From Hibiscus mutabilis (taxonomy: Eukaryota; Streptophyta; Magnoliopsida; Malvales; Malvaceae), in contig CM033714.1 of assembly GCA_019671005.1 (NCBI GenBank), positions 59,195,741 through 59,259,740 of the forward strand: a stretch of DNA of 64,000 nucleotides, given 5' to 3'. The translations under genes and the position numbers were made by a program. The notes below the pieces were generated by a model. That model was not told where the DNA came from, made no database searches, and saw only the letters and a program-made list of their open reading frames with translations. The first letter of the stretch is position 1. Each line of letters begins with the position of its first letter. Positions 42,284-54,849 of the stretch are shown piece after piece.

Positions 42284-43767
42284 CTACCTTTCGAGCTCAT
42301 GTGCGAAGTAAGTGATTTTTCCGTCGGAGCATTCTTAGGCTAGAGGAAAGGTAAATTTTCCATGTGATATACTATGCTAGCAAAACACTCAATGATGCTC
42401 AATTAAATTACACCACTACTGAAATGGAGTTGCTAGTAGTATTGTTCGCATTTGACAAGTTCCAACCTTACTTGATTGGTACTAAGGTGATTGTTCACAC
42501 TGATCATTCAACAATTAAATACTTGATAGCTAAAAAGGATGGCAAACCTCGTTTAATTTGATGGATCTTACTTCTACCAGAATTTAACATCAAAATTAAG
42601 GACACGATAGGAATGAAGAACCAGGTTACCGATCACATGGTGAGGCTTGAAGGGGGCAATAAAGATGGCGATTACCTGAAGATCCATGACGCATTCTCGG
42701 ATGAGTAGTTGCTAGTTGTCATAGCAACTCCCTGGTATGCTAATATAGTGAAATTTCTCGTGAGAAATATTTTACCTTATGACCTTACTTATCAGAAAAA
42801 GAAGCGGTTCCTACATGATGTTATGCATTATTGTTAGGATGAGCCTCTTTTGTTTAAAAAATGTGCAGATCAGGTCATACGAAGGTGTGTTCCCAAGTAA
42901 GAACTATAAAATGTGCTCATATAATGTCATTCATCGCCATATAAAGGTTATTTTGGAGGAACTTGAACTACAGCCAAAGTCTTACAGTTAGGCTTTTATT
43001 GGCACACTCTTTAGAAAGACGCTCATGAGTTCTACAAGCGGTGTGACCGATGCCAAATAACAGGAAATATTTCAAAGCGACATGAGATGCCATTACAAAA
43101 CATCCTTGAGGTAGAGCTATTTGACGTGTGGGGCATTAATTTCATGAGACCCTTTCTATCGTAATTCGGCAATCTATACATCTTACTTGCCATGGACTAC
43201 GTGTCCAAATGGCTTGAGGCAGCTGTAGTTCCAGAAATGATTCAAAGACAGTGCAACAATTCTTGCAGAAAAAACATATATGGTTCAGAATACCAAGGGC
43301 TGTTATCAATTGAGAGCAAAAATTTTGGCAATAAGCTTATTGCCAAGATGTTGCTACGCTTTGGATTGAATCACAAAATTGCCATAGCATATTACCCATA
43401 GACTAACAGACAAGCTGAGATCTCTAACCGTGAGTTGAAGATTATCCTTGAGAAGGTTGTCAACCCTTCACGAAAAGATTGGTCTGCGAGACTTGATGAC
43501 GCACTATGGGCTTACCAAACAACTTTTAAGATGCCCCTCGGTATGTCTCCTTACAAACTTGTCTACAGTAACCTTCTAATGGAGATCGAGCATAAGGCCT
43601 ATTGGGCGATCAAGACGATGAACATGGACTAGAAAAAGTAGGATAAAAGCGCTTGCTGGACTTGAACAAGATGGAAGAATTCTGTGCAGCAGCTTATGAC
43701 AATGTCAAGTTCTACAAAGAGAAGACTAAATGATGACATCAAAAAAAACTATTGTTGTAGCAATTCT
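42284..43767 (+). pseudogene. Element E RNase H and integrase, part 1
   Basis: FELMCEVSDFSVGAFLG (the catalytic CDAS aspartate is Glu), YYASKTLNDAQLNYTTT, TDHSTIKYL, then DHMVRLEGG and a single degenerate TTGTCATAGCAACTC where B and C have the minisatellite. Integrase has CDRCQITGNIS-like and MDYVSKWLEA segments; the second aspartate block is damaged (LSIESKNFGN for ISDEGKHF). Glu is kept in RQAEISNREL. Many stops and frameshifts. Cut at 43767 by F within LLLQQF(L)-type sequence. Confidence 0.83.
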
Positions 43768-46700
43768 TGTAACATACTCTAACCACCCTAGTAGGATTTG
43801 GTAAGTTACCACAATTTCAATCAATGATCCATTCAATTAAAGCTAGTGAGTTCAATTTATTTTAAGTCTTTCTTGCTCATTAAGTAAGTAATGAATAGGT
43901 GAGGACCCAATAGACAATGCATGATGCACCTATTAGATATTTTAGGACCCATAATGCAATTAGTTATCATGATCAATACCATTTAGGACTTACTTGTTCT
44001 TCAAGTAACCATTCGACTAGATGGAAAACACAATAGAAAATTTTCAACATTCAATGTAGCTATTATGCATACCAATAGGTGATTACATCATTTACTTAAG
44101 TGAACTTAATCAAACATACATGCTTTCAGAGTTATATACATCATTCGACCAGTACCTTAAGTGATCAAAGTGGTTCATGTCTAAACATATAGATTACTAC
44201 ATTTACTTATTGTTAACTAGCCAACTTCAATAGATCTATTCAACCATTACATGCATAATTCAACCATGGGAATCTAACATTAGGCTAACAAGCATCAAGC
44301 TCAATAAAGTGCATACATGCTCATATATACATACCTTACTCTTTATAGATCATAGATGAAGTTAATTTATACAAACCATAACTAAGTGATCATGAATATA
44401 CATGCCTTAGGTACCACCATCCTAGGAGAACTATAACAAGATGGAAACATACTCTTTCAAGTAAAATGTGACTTGTACCAGCCTAAACTTCGGGATAGGA
44501 TCCAATATCAACCTGAATCGTAGAAAAGAGACTTGAATAAGCAAAGCTTAGTGTGTGAGTTCAAGTTACAAGGCAATCAATACAATAAGTCTCAACTACG
44601 AACCATCTAATAGATGATATGGTTCCCCCATCAATAAGGAACCATTCGAAACAATGTAACAATACTAGATGCTTTTACTTAATTTTCAATCCAATATCAA
44701 TACAAGGTTTGAAATTTAGACATTCTCAATCATCCGATTCGAACAACAATAGGCATAACATGTTATTTGAACACAATCAATGTCTCAAACTCAAGCAATC
44801 TCATATAAGCAATGTTCAAGCAATGTCTCAATATCAATAGTTCATGGCAATCAATTTTTCTTTACTATCAATCAATGCAATTCAATGTAACAATAGATTC
44901 AATGTACATGAGTTATAGTTCATTTTAAGTATAGTCTTGAGAATCGATTACTCAGTCTAGATACTCAAGTCCCCAACCAAACTGTCGCCAATATCAATAG
45001 TTAATATGGTACAAAGTACCGGTCAAATCCCTCCTACTGTTGCCAATGACCAATAACAATACTTCCCTCCTACTGTTACCAATTAAGGAACAGTGTCCCA
45101 GACCGTAGTCCACCCCGATAATGAGCTCTATGGACTCTATGGCATGCCAACTATATCTATGACCGACTCGAGACAAAGGCTTACAATAGTTATCACTTTC
45201 ATTCAATTTCAAGCATGATTCAATTCAATGTGCACATTTTGTGCCAATATCCCCCTTTCAATTGAATAGGGTTCAAAGTCAATACCAATATCAATATTCC
45301 AATAGTCAATGAAGGTATGTCAATCAATATGTCATTAAACAATGAATTGAGTTACTTCTAACTATAACAAACATGCTTCATTTCAATATAGTTCAATTAA
45401 GCAAGAAGTATATCATGGCAATCAATTGTAATTCAAGCATGCTTCTCAATCAAGTAACCACTCAAAAGAGCACTTACCTTGCTAATGCTCCATAGAAATC
45501 TCATCACACAATTTATACTAAGAATCAATAAGAAATTTAAATCAAAAATGGACTTGGAGAGGTTACCTCCCTCTCCAAACTTTAAACTACACTCACAGGA
45601 ATTTTCTTAGTTATTGACGTTCCCGGATCGAAATCCCTTTCCCTCTACTAGCTTGCTGATCTATGTGAACCCCTTTCTCCTCAATATCCACTTGATCTAT
45701 CATTCATACAATTCATAGTGTATTAGGTAAAATCCAGCAACCATTCGAGTCATTATGTGACTCTATACACTCAAGCATTCAATTCACTACATCAAGACTG
45801 TTGCTGCCTGGCAGCATGTGCACTACTTACTTAAATCTTCATATCTTTTATTATGTACGTCGAAATTTCAAACCATTTACACCGTTAGAAAGCTAACTTA
45901 ATTGTACTTCTAATCATATAGGCCTTGCATTTCTATTCATAGTGAATTAATACAGTTTTTTATTTAAACACATACCAAATTATGCCACTAGACAGTTTGC
46001 ACTGTCCTTAGAGATTAGTCTCTACAAACTGTTTTATAACTCAGAATTCAATTCCGTTTGATGCATACAAAACTAGACATACACATGATTCTGTACATAT
46101 AAGATTTATTCCCTAATTTGGTCTATGTGATTTTCTACAAATTTTTAAACTCACTGCCCAAAACAGAGTCTTCTGGACAGATTTCCTTAAGCTAGATTCT
46201 AGCTTCGTTAATCACTTAGACAAGGGTTCTAACATGATTGTTCAACATATATACTTATTCATACATGTCTAAGTCAGTCCAATTATGTGTCAAACCTATA
46301 AAAACAAGGCAATTGAGCAATATTTTCGAATTGATTCAATAAGACATCATCTCACTAGAATTTCCAGCAATAAGAATTTCAATACACATATCAATCATCC
46401 ATTCTAATCACCATCCAACTTTTTCCAGCAACTAGCATAACATTTCACCATCAATTTGGTTATTGACAACATCAATTTCTCCTACTCATTCGAATGGCAC
46501 TACCAATTTCATGGATTGATCAACCAATTGAGCTTCTTAACTAATTCATGGCATCAATTCACTAACTAATCATCCAATTCATGTAATTCAAGCAAGAACT
46601 TAAAATATACATGCATCATTTGAATCCATAATGCATTAAGGAAGAGATTTTACCTTCCTATCAAGATAATAAGAATGCTAGCGACTCCAATTCTTCCAAA

Positions 46701-47074
46701 TTTCAAGCTTGAATCTATGAACATGGAGCTTTCTCACTCAATTTCTTCTCTCCAATTTTTGTTCATATTTTCTGCACTATAGAGAAGAAGATGATAATGG
46801 ATCATCAATTAACTCTCCCAAAATGATTAATTTGCCTTTGATTATCCACTAATTAATGACATGTGTAGGGGCATGTAGGAATATAAGAATTTAGCATACA
46901 TTCCTTCACTTTGTTATTTGTTTCGGTTTGGTCACTTATAATTTAGGTTACCACTTTTTCATTTATAGCATTCTAGTCCTTATTAACTAGACCTAGTACC
47001 TTACTTTCAATCAATTAGGAATTAAATGAAGGCATTGTAGTAACTTTCTTTATACTAGTCTTGAGGATATTACA
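43768..47074 (-). mobile_element. Element F: solo-LTR-like insertion, Tekay/Del-like
   Basis: 3307 bp with TGTAACAT ... ATATTACA ends and an exact ATTCT duplication (43763-43767 and 47075-47079). No primer site, polypurine tract or pol motif inside, and no second LTR. Orientation is inferred as minus because the reverse strand carries a CTAAGCTTTGCTTATTC / TTCAGGTTG phrase near its 3' end, as seen in Tekay-type LTRs. An LTR of this size is large but within what is known for Tekay/Del. Integrase of E resumes after it. Confidence 0.7.
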
Positions 47075-47312
47075 ATTCTTGCCAAGCCAACTAGTGCTTC
47101 TATACAATTCTAGACTTAAACTTTTTTTGGGCAAAATTGAAGTCAAGATGGTTCGGGCCATTCGCAGTAGTTAAACCCTATTCCCATGGAGCTATCGTGA
47201 TCAAATCAACTACGAATGGACGAGAGTTTAAAGTCAATGGATAGAGATTGAAGCACTACATTGGTGCACACATCAAGCGTGATAAGAGAGAAGTGTCCTT
47301 AGAAGATGCATG
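47075..47312 (+). pseudogene. Element E integrase C-terminus
   Basis: After the ATTCT duplication and about 50 diverged bases, GKIEVKMVRAI-type sequence reads, in the right frame, as the RWSGPF module equivalent (SRWFGPFAVVKPYSHGA), then REFKVNG and RLKHYIGAHIKRD to a TGA at 47312. It matches the end of B and C integrase. Confidence 0.8.
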
Positions 47313-47921
47313 ACAATGCTACTTTTAAGTGTTTTTATTTTTATTTTCTATTTTTCTATTTTTTTTTACTTTTATGTTTGTTTCTCTTTTTATTTTAAAT
47401 TTCCTTTTTATCCTTTTATTTTTATTTTCTCTATTTTGATTTAATTTAGTCTTTATCTTTTTCTTTATCTCTATTTATTTTTTTTATTTTATCTCTTTAC
47501 TTGATATTTTTCTTGTTGTTTTGATTTTCTTTTAGGATATAAGTTTAAGAAGATTTGGGGATTGGGCTTAAGAGATAAAATTGCATTCAAATGAAATTTT
47601 ATCTCAAGGAGATAGAGAGGGCGGCAGTTTCAAAGGGTTTAAACTCCTTTGAAAAAAATTTATCCTAAAATTTTTTCTCTCTCTTTTTAAATTAACTCTA
47701 TTCGCAACCTTCCCTGCCAAATTCCTTCATGATTGCTTAGGTGAAAGACCATTAGCCACCTATCTTTCAGCCAAGTCACTTCCATTTTCCCTCCATTACT
47801 CCACCATTAAAACACAACAACACCCATCTTCTTCATCTTCTTATTTCACATTTTTACCATCTTCTTGCAACTCTTGAGTTTTCCTTGTTTTTCTTTTTCA
47901 TTCTTGATCCACCCAAACACC
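47313..47921 (+). other. Element E spacer before the env-position ORF
   Basis: T-rich (47330-47530), then a CT-rich leader with ACACAACAACACCCATC up to CACCATGGC at 47922. Same plan as in A and B. Confidence 0.6.
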
Positions 47922-49611
47922 ATGGCTAAGTTTACCCTAAATTTTATTCTCAATCCCACAAAAATTCTTTATTTCTAACTTTTTAGCAGTTATTTTTTTA
48001 GGGAAAACTACACTGGTAGTCACTAAACTATCACCATTTTCTTGTTTTAGTCACTCAATTACTTTTTTCATCAATATTGTCCCTCCCGTTAGATACCTTT
48101 CCTGTTTTGATCTCCCGCAGTTAAAAATCTAACGAAATTGCTGACTTGGCAAAAAAATATTTTCACGTCAATGTCTCTCCTTGTTAGGCATTTAAATAGT
48201 GTTTTTTATTCGACCAACCAGGAGGTGAGACACGTGTCACCTCCTAAATTTGAATAAATCAAAGAAAAAAATATTTGAAGAATCCACGCCCAAAGTTGGA
48301 TCGTCCAAGGCTTCCACCCTACCGTTCATCCGCCATGTTACCACATCGGCCACCGAGAAGAAACACACGATGAAGTTCACCAAGCGCACAGTTTGGAAAG
48401 AACAAGGCTTTGCGTATGACATGGGGAAATCCGATTTCGGTCTTGAGAAGACTGTGTTTGAGATAGTGGACAATCACCAGTGGTCTATCTTTTGCAACAA
48501 CCAGGAGAAATCAATTGTTCTTGGTTAAGAGAATTTTATACTCATGTTTTGTACCCTAACAATCCCTTGGTTTTTGTATGTGTCAGGGCGATCTTTCTTG
48601 ATGCAAATGCCATTAACACCTACTATAGGGTGTTCATGGAGAATGGTGAACATGAAGAGTTTGCCAACAATATCAACTCGGACGAGTTGGACAAGGTTTT
48701 ATGAGACCTCACTGTCGAAGAAGCTGCGTGGAATGATGGGAATATGAAGGGAACCGTGAATCGGGTTTTGCTAAACCTGAGGCAAAGTTGTGGAACAACA
48801 TTGTCAAAACTCGCTTGATGCCGACTACGCATAACACGAAGGTTTACTCTCTTTGTTTGATTTTGATACATTCTATTTTGTATAAGCGCACTATTAATAT
48901 TGGTCATATAATTGTTCATGAGATTTATGCTTGCAGCAAAAAGGATGTGGGCTCGTTATATTTCTCCAATTTGAGCACGACTCTTTGTACAATGGTGAGA
49001 GTGCCATCGGATGCAACAAACGAGAAGTTGTAGTTGAAGGACGGATGGTCCAAGAGCCCTTATATGAAGATGATGCAAGAAAGACCAACACAATTGCATA
49101 TGGCAACAAAGGGAGAGCATGCTACCAAACCTACCACGGCAAGTGCAAATGTCGTGACAACTCTTAGGTGCTAACTGACCTTCTCTGTCCACCGCTGCAG
49201 GGATTCGAGCAATGGGAAGCCAAGCAACAAATTCTATGGAGTTATATGAAGGATCGAGATATTGCTCTTGAAAATGCCATTTTAGAGATCAATTCAACGA
49301 CGACTGTGCCCTTTCCCACTTTTCCTACTGAGTTATTTGCCTTGGCAACTGGTGTTGGGCCAGCTGCAAGTGACATTGTCGCGACAACCACTACACTGCA
49401 CAAAGCTAAGGAACCAGTTAAAGAACTGGAACGTACTGAATCTTGTCATGATTTTTCAAATTCCGAAGACACCACCTTGATACTGTTAAAGTCCTCATCT
49501 TCGGATGTGCCATCAAAGAAAGCACCGAAGCGTAAATCTTCACCACAAGAGGAAGCTGAGAAGGAGGGCGATCCAGTTGAGAAGGTCGAGAGAATTGAGT
49601 TTCATGACCCT
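47922..49611 (+). pseudogene. Element E env-position ORF (plant transposon-protein domain)
   Basis: Start MAKFTLNFILNPTKI at 47922, soon broken by a non-coding insert (about 48000-48245). Then EKKHTMKFTKRTVWKEQGFA, FCNNQ, REFYTHVLYPNNPLVFV, WNDGNMKGTVNRV, LWNN-type, TRLMPTTHN, TINIGHIIVHEIYAC and GSLYFSN match the blocks of B in the same order. The C-terminal part has VPFPTFPTELFALATG and the exact palindrome TTGCCTTGGCAA (49337-49348), then Ser/Glu/Lys-rich sequence. Interrupted at 49611 by G. Several frameshifts. Confidence 0.78.
48001..48245. mobile_element. Non-coding insert in env-position ORF of E, MITE-like
   Basis: Begins GGGAAAACTACACTGGTAGT followed by CACTAAACTAT and TTAGTCACTCAATTAC phrases, a style common in plant Mutator-type MITE ends. 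It ends near GGTGACACGTGTCACCTCC-like sequence (the window has GAGACACGTGTCACCTCC). No matching inverted terminus or duplication could be defined, so it may be truncated. Confidence 0.4.
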
Positions 49612-52600
49612 TGTAACACCCCTTACCCAGTCTGGAAGAAAACCAAGATCAAAGATGTTACCAGAATTCAAATCAGAGAATCAGACGTTGAAATTAAAAA
49701 TCAAACGAACACAAAACATGCTTAACATCAAAGCAAAACATTAATCATTAATTATCAGAGATCTTAAACCAACCAATACTAATTTTAGCCAATATGGACT
49801 AAATTATAAAGTTTCAAAAGTTTAGGGACCTATTTATAAATTTCTAAAAGTTTTGAGGATCTTTAAAAATATTCAATTTACTGTCTAAATATACTCTTAA
49901 ACATATATTCTTACAAAATTATGAACTTTAAAAGGAATAGAGATCAATTCAAATATCAATTGGTCATGATACGACTTAATGACTAAATTGAAAACTTTTC
50001 AAATTTCAAGGGATCAATCCTCTTTATGAGGGTATCAATCCTTTTACATTATATGATTGGGAGATCACTTTAGTTAGCTATTGGAATCTTAGGGATCGAT
50101 CCATTTTTACAAGGGATCGATCCTTTATTCCAAGTGTTGCAACCATCACATAATTCACACATATCAAACAAGTCACATAGATTACTATAAATGATCTTTC
50201 CTCATTCATATTCATAACAAACCTATTAAATCATAACAATCATGTATGCTTACATCATCAAACTCAACCCACATAACATAACATACCAACTTCAAGATTA
50301 AACTTATTAGACATATTACAAACTTAGCAAACATAATTAAGCAAACTTTACTATACTCAAATAAAGGATAAAATACCATAATGCATCATGCATCACATAG
50401 TTCACATGCCACCATTAGAAGTTAGAAAAAAGAGTTCATTACTCAATGTTCAAAAGGGGTGACTTGCAACTACTTTGGCACGATCCGATTGCTACGAAGA
50501 CGAATAACCTGGAATGTATGCAATGAAACAAAGTAAGCTTACATAGCTTAGTGAGGTAGTGACCTTTAAGACTTATGACATATAAATATTTCAATAATAA
50601 AAGATGATATGAATCCATGTAAATAAGGCATATGATGTTATTCAATGCACATAAGTTAAGGATGGTATAGTTTAATCTTTTTCTTCCAAGCCATATCTTA
50701 TATTAGCTTTGTTTTATGAAAGCTTCATTAGAGTTAAATAATTTTCAAAGCTTGCATAAAACGTACTTTTGCATTTTATTTCATGTCTTACAATAATCAT
50801 ATCTTATCGAGATTCTATCAGAGCTCTTATCAGAGTTCTCATTAAAGTTCATATTTGAGTTCATGCATTTTAACAATATTTGCCTTGTATCACATTTGAA
50901 ATAGATAGCATTGGTCTGTGTTACACATAACACAAAGTTCAAAGAAATGACTAGTGTTCAAGCATATCACATATATGGGATCATCATCCCTAAGCTATAG
51001 CACTGGACCGTAGTCCAAATATACCATTGTACCATGCCAAAGTGTCCAAGGGTTTCCATTGTTTAAGCAACTTATAGCTTTTAAGCTTCCTTATTAGGAG
51101 ATGAGCCCTATGAAGTGAGCTTTTAGCTCCAAAGGACTTAGGAGTTCATAATCTTATAGCACTAAGGCTTGAGTTTCATTGCTTGGTATTTTATGGCATT
51201 AAGGCTTGCTTTTAGTACTGAATATCTTATGACATAGAGAAGTCATTAGTTCCAAAAATCTCATTAAAGACATAGTAAGTACAAAAGTTCAAAGCATAAC
51301 AATAAATTACATCCAATGTATGTATGGTGCAAAACATATTAAAGATGCTTACCAAACATTTCATGCCATGATTGTAGCCATCAAAATGCTTTATGTGAGT
51401 CTTATGCATATGTTCATGAGCGAATACATTTAGCTACATAAGAAACAAATTTCATGATGACGTCGTGTCATCCGAATGCATAAACTACACTCACCCAATT
51501 TTCCAAGTTAAGATCGATCATGGATTATTATTTGACTGCTACCATACGTCTTAGATACTAATTCTAAATCCATAGCTTTTCCATTCCATTTTCATAATTC
51601 CTCTAATACATATAGTCTAACAAAAAGCATATACACATCAAAATCATATCTTATATCCATGGTAAATCTCTATATCACACTAATTACCAAAACTTCAATT
51701 TAAATACTTCAAAACAATTTTCTATATTTAACAAGCACAAACGGCTTATTTATAACATTTCTCATCCTTTTTCTTCATTCTAAAATATAAAACAGAATGT
51801 TAAAACACTTCACAACGGTATTCTATATATTTTTTAACCACTAGACAGCTTGTCTAAACCATTTACAACAACGTTCTACATTTTTTAAACTACTAGACAG
51901 CTTGTTCTAACACTTTACAACATTATTCTGCATTTTATAACTCCGGACAACTTGTTTTAACACTTCACAACACTACAATAACTTAATTAACACATAGCCC
52001 ATTGAAATTCAAACTACCCAGAAGCTAAATTAAAAGTTGAATTTCACACTATAGATCATGTTACAACCTAGTCTTCTAGAGATTAAACTTTAAGATTCTA
52101 AAACTTAAAAATCATAACATGTTTCATACTAAGCTTAAAATAAAACTTAGTTTTTGTAGGAATCCCTAACCTTTAAATTTCTACCTAGAAACAACGATGA
52201 TTAATTCATATCAAAACTATTATCAATTGGTAACCATAGATAAAGACTTACCGTATATAAGCTTAATTCTTCATGATCTGTACTAATTAGTAAGTAATTT
52301 TAAATTTAGATTTTCCTAGGGTTCATGAAGCTTTTAAAATGGCGTGGAGATGACTTAAAGGAGATGGTGAATTGGTAACCTCCCTTTCTCCCTTTTTTTT
52401 AACCACTGAAATGGTTGGGACCCTATTCTTTTTTTTAACTAAATACCAACAAAGGACATATAGCTAGTGAATCATATAAAATTTGGCTTAATAACAAACC
52501 AGCCCTTAATTTAGTCACAACTCACTTTATAGCCATACACACTTGTCAAATTATCATTTAGGCTATGCACTTTCTAAATATTTCAATTTAGTCACTAAGT

Positions 52601-52723
52601 CTTTAAATTCACAATTAAGCTTATTCCATTCGAAATAATTTGGAGACTAATTTAATCATAAAAAATAATTTTTGATCATAATAGATTTTGGTTAACTACT
52701 GGACCGGTTTTTGGGATGTTACA
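49612..52723 (-). mobile_element. Element G: solo-LTR-like insertion, Tekay/Del-like
   Basis: 3112 bp, TGTAACACCCCTTACCC ... GGGATGTTACA, flanked by ACCCT (49607-49611) and ATCCT (52724-52728), a duplication with one C/T mismatch. The TGTAACACCCC end is typical of this LTR group. No internal domain, primer site or second LTR. The reverse strand carries AAGCTCACTAAGC-like and GACTAAATTGAAA phrases, placing U3 on the right. Two GGATCGATCC palindromes lie near 50094 and 50122. Confidence 0.7.
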
Positions 52724-53591
52724 ATCCTGCACCAGCTCCATGACAACAACCAAGGCGAGGCAGCAAACAGCCCAAAGGACTCTACGAATTCGAGGTGACG
52801 ACCTTTCTAATTAACTCATTTACATCTCATTTATTTTGTTTTTCTTTTGTTTTGTTTTGCATCCATTGGGGACAATGATTCTCTCGAGTTTGGGGGTTTG
52901 TTTCTGTCTCATGACTAGTTTGCATATATTACTTGCCTTGTCAATTGCTTGTTAAACTACCAAAAACCATATTGTGATATCCTATGATGAGTTACTTGCC
53001 ACAACATATAGATGAGAGAAGCTTAGACTATAAGATTGGCATGGAATTAACTTGGAAATTTGCTATGGTGCTTTCAATATTCACGTTGTTGTGACTTGTC
53101 GATTGAGGGAGACCTAGTAAACATTAGGTTGATAAAAAACGAGAAAAAATGTGCTAGAGGTGCCTATCTAACTCTAGCCAGAAAAATGATGATAATTAAT
53201 TACTAGAGGTGCCCATCTGGCTCTAGTTTTAAAATATTGAAAATTGCTAGAGGTGCACATCTAGAACTAGCTGGGAAAAAAGAGAATTTTCTAGAGGTGC
53301 CTAACTAGATCTAGTTGAATAAATTGTGTCAGCAATATAATAAAAACTAACGTTTGCTTGGAATTCTATGGATTGACTTGTACACAACTTTGCACACACA
53401 TTTTCACTAGCATTGTAGTTTATTTTTAGTAACTTTTTGAGCATTTCGAAGGTCGAAAGGTAATTAATTTTTTGTTGTTACGGTTCTGAGGATTGAATTT
53501 AGGTTTAAAGCATGTTTTATGGTAAATGCCTTGATAGGTAATTGTTAGTTTGTGCATTGCTTGAGGTCAAGCAATAGTTTGAGCTTGGGTG
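52724..53591 (+). other. Element E 3' UTR with two PPT-like motifs
   Basis: A short tail of the env-position region (52729-52800), then a PPT-like CTCGAGTTTGGGGG near 52883 preceded by GGGGACAATGATT, the hairpin row, and the true tract GAGCTTGGGTG at 53581-53591 preceded by GCTTGAGGTCAAGCAATAG. Same plan as in B and C. Confidence 0.78.
53153..53314 (+). repeat. Four CTAG-armed hairpin units, 3' UTR of E
   Basis: Units at about 53153-53177, 53203-53226, 53247-53270 and 53291-53314. All start CTAGAGGTGC and end CTAG, while the middle differs (CCATCTGGCT, ACATCTAGAA, CTAACTAGAT). Arms are retained although this element is much more diverged than B and C are from each other. Confidence 0.8.
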
Positions 53592-54840
53592 TGTTAAGTG
53601 TGAAAAAGTACTATATTTTTATCCTTTTTACTTAGATTATTGTTTAGACTTAGGCTCATTTAGTTGCATTTATAGTCATTCATGCATAAATTCATAGCCC
53701 TTTTGTCTATTGGGCTTGGCCTTGCATTTAGCTATTTTGTGGAGAAATCGTTGCTATTTTGCTTTATTTTATGCAGGGATGAATTGCCAAGCCATTGTCG
53801 AATGGTTGTTAGGGCAAGTTGAGAATAAATGCAGAATTTTTAAGAATCACCCATTATCCTTATCACATGAGATAAAGCTCAATTTCAAATTAAAACCTGC
53901 TAGAGATAAAGATAAAGAGATTATCTCCTCTAATTCGAAATTCAAATGTAGATTTCTACCTCTATATAAACGCATCACATCTTCAACATCAACAATAAAT
54001 AGAGAGAGGAGGATCGACGCACGAGTGAGATTAAATCAAGAGGGGGATTGGATCTTGGAGGAGCTCGACTTCTCCATATTTTATTTCTTTTCTTTTATCT
54101 CTTGATATATCCAATGTGCAGGTTTTATCCTTTGTTGATTTCTTTTAACCCAACCATGAACTAAACTAATTGGCTTAGGTTATTGGGTTATGTTGTTGTG
54201 AACGAATGATCTTGTTTTGGTTTTTAATTCAATAAATCGGTGTTTGTCCATTTCTTGGTTTGTTATTTAATTTCAAGTGAAATCGGGAGAGAGACTTGAA
54301 TGAATCTATTTATCTAGGCTCTGAAGAGCTAGATTCACGAAACGATTAGATATGGTTTCCATTTAAACAGCCGTTGGTGAAAGCTAATTCGCCTTAGGGA
54401 TAAGGAATGAATTTCAGTGACTAAAAAGAGTACATTGATCAATGATGTCTACCGAAGGTAAACGTAGGGATGTATTACCGAGGCTTGCATAATCATCAAT
54501 TCTTTAGTTAGAGATAATTCGAAGGCATTGAAGAACACTCTGTTGAACTTCAAAGGACAATTAATTGTCACGACAATTGTTTCGGCAACTACATCATTAC
54601 ACTCAATAACCCAACCTACTCAATCAAATCGATTTTCTCTTTCATTTATTTAAATTTCTTTAGACTTAGTTTATTTTACTTATTTATTATCACCATCTAT
54701 CACCATCAATTTAATTCCTTTTCAGTGCGAGAAGCTAAAAGTCAAAGTTTTACCAAACCCTGTAGAGACGATTTTAATCTATACTATTACTTGCGACATG
54801 TATACTTGAACCGTTTGCGTTGCACCTAAATTATGCAATA
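53592..54840 (+). repeat. Element E 3' LTR
   Basis: Starts TGTTAAGTGTGAAAAAGTAC, like the LTR of C, and runs through a TATATAAA at 53963-53970, a GAATCGGGAGAGA-like phrase and CCCTGTAGAGACGATTTT near the end. There is only one LTR; the 5' one is missing with the element's left half. Confidence 0.8.
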
Positions 54841-54849
54841 GTTATCATC

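Larger units (their letters stand above)
42284..54840 (+). mobile_element. Element E: 5'-truncated Athila-type element carrying two solo-LTR-like insertions
   Basis: Begins in RNase H with no LTR, gag, protease or RT on its left. It continues through integrase (split by F), an env-position ORF (split by a non-coding insert and G), 3' UTR with hairpins, polypurine tract and a 3' LTR from 53592. It is of the B/C group in proteins and LTR but clearly older. The right LTR end, with ATGCAATA near 54835, is approximate. Confidence 0.82.

Noticed and set aside
49900..52500. Possible genes within G
   Set aside because: Only short, AT-rich ORFs with no motif; the block is explained as an LTR.
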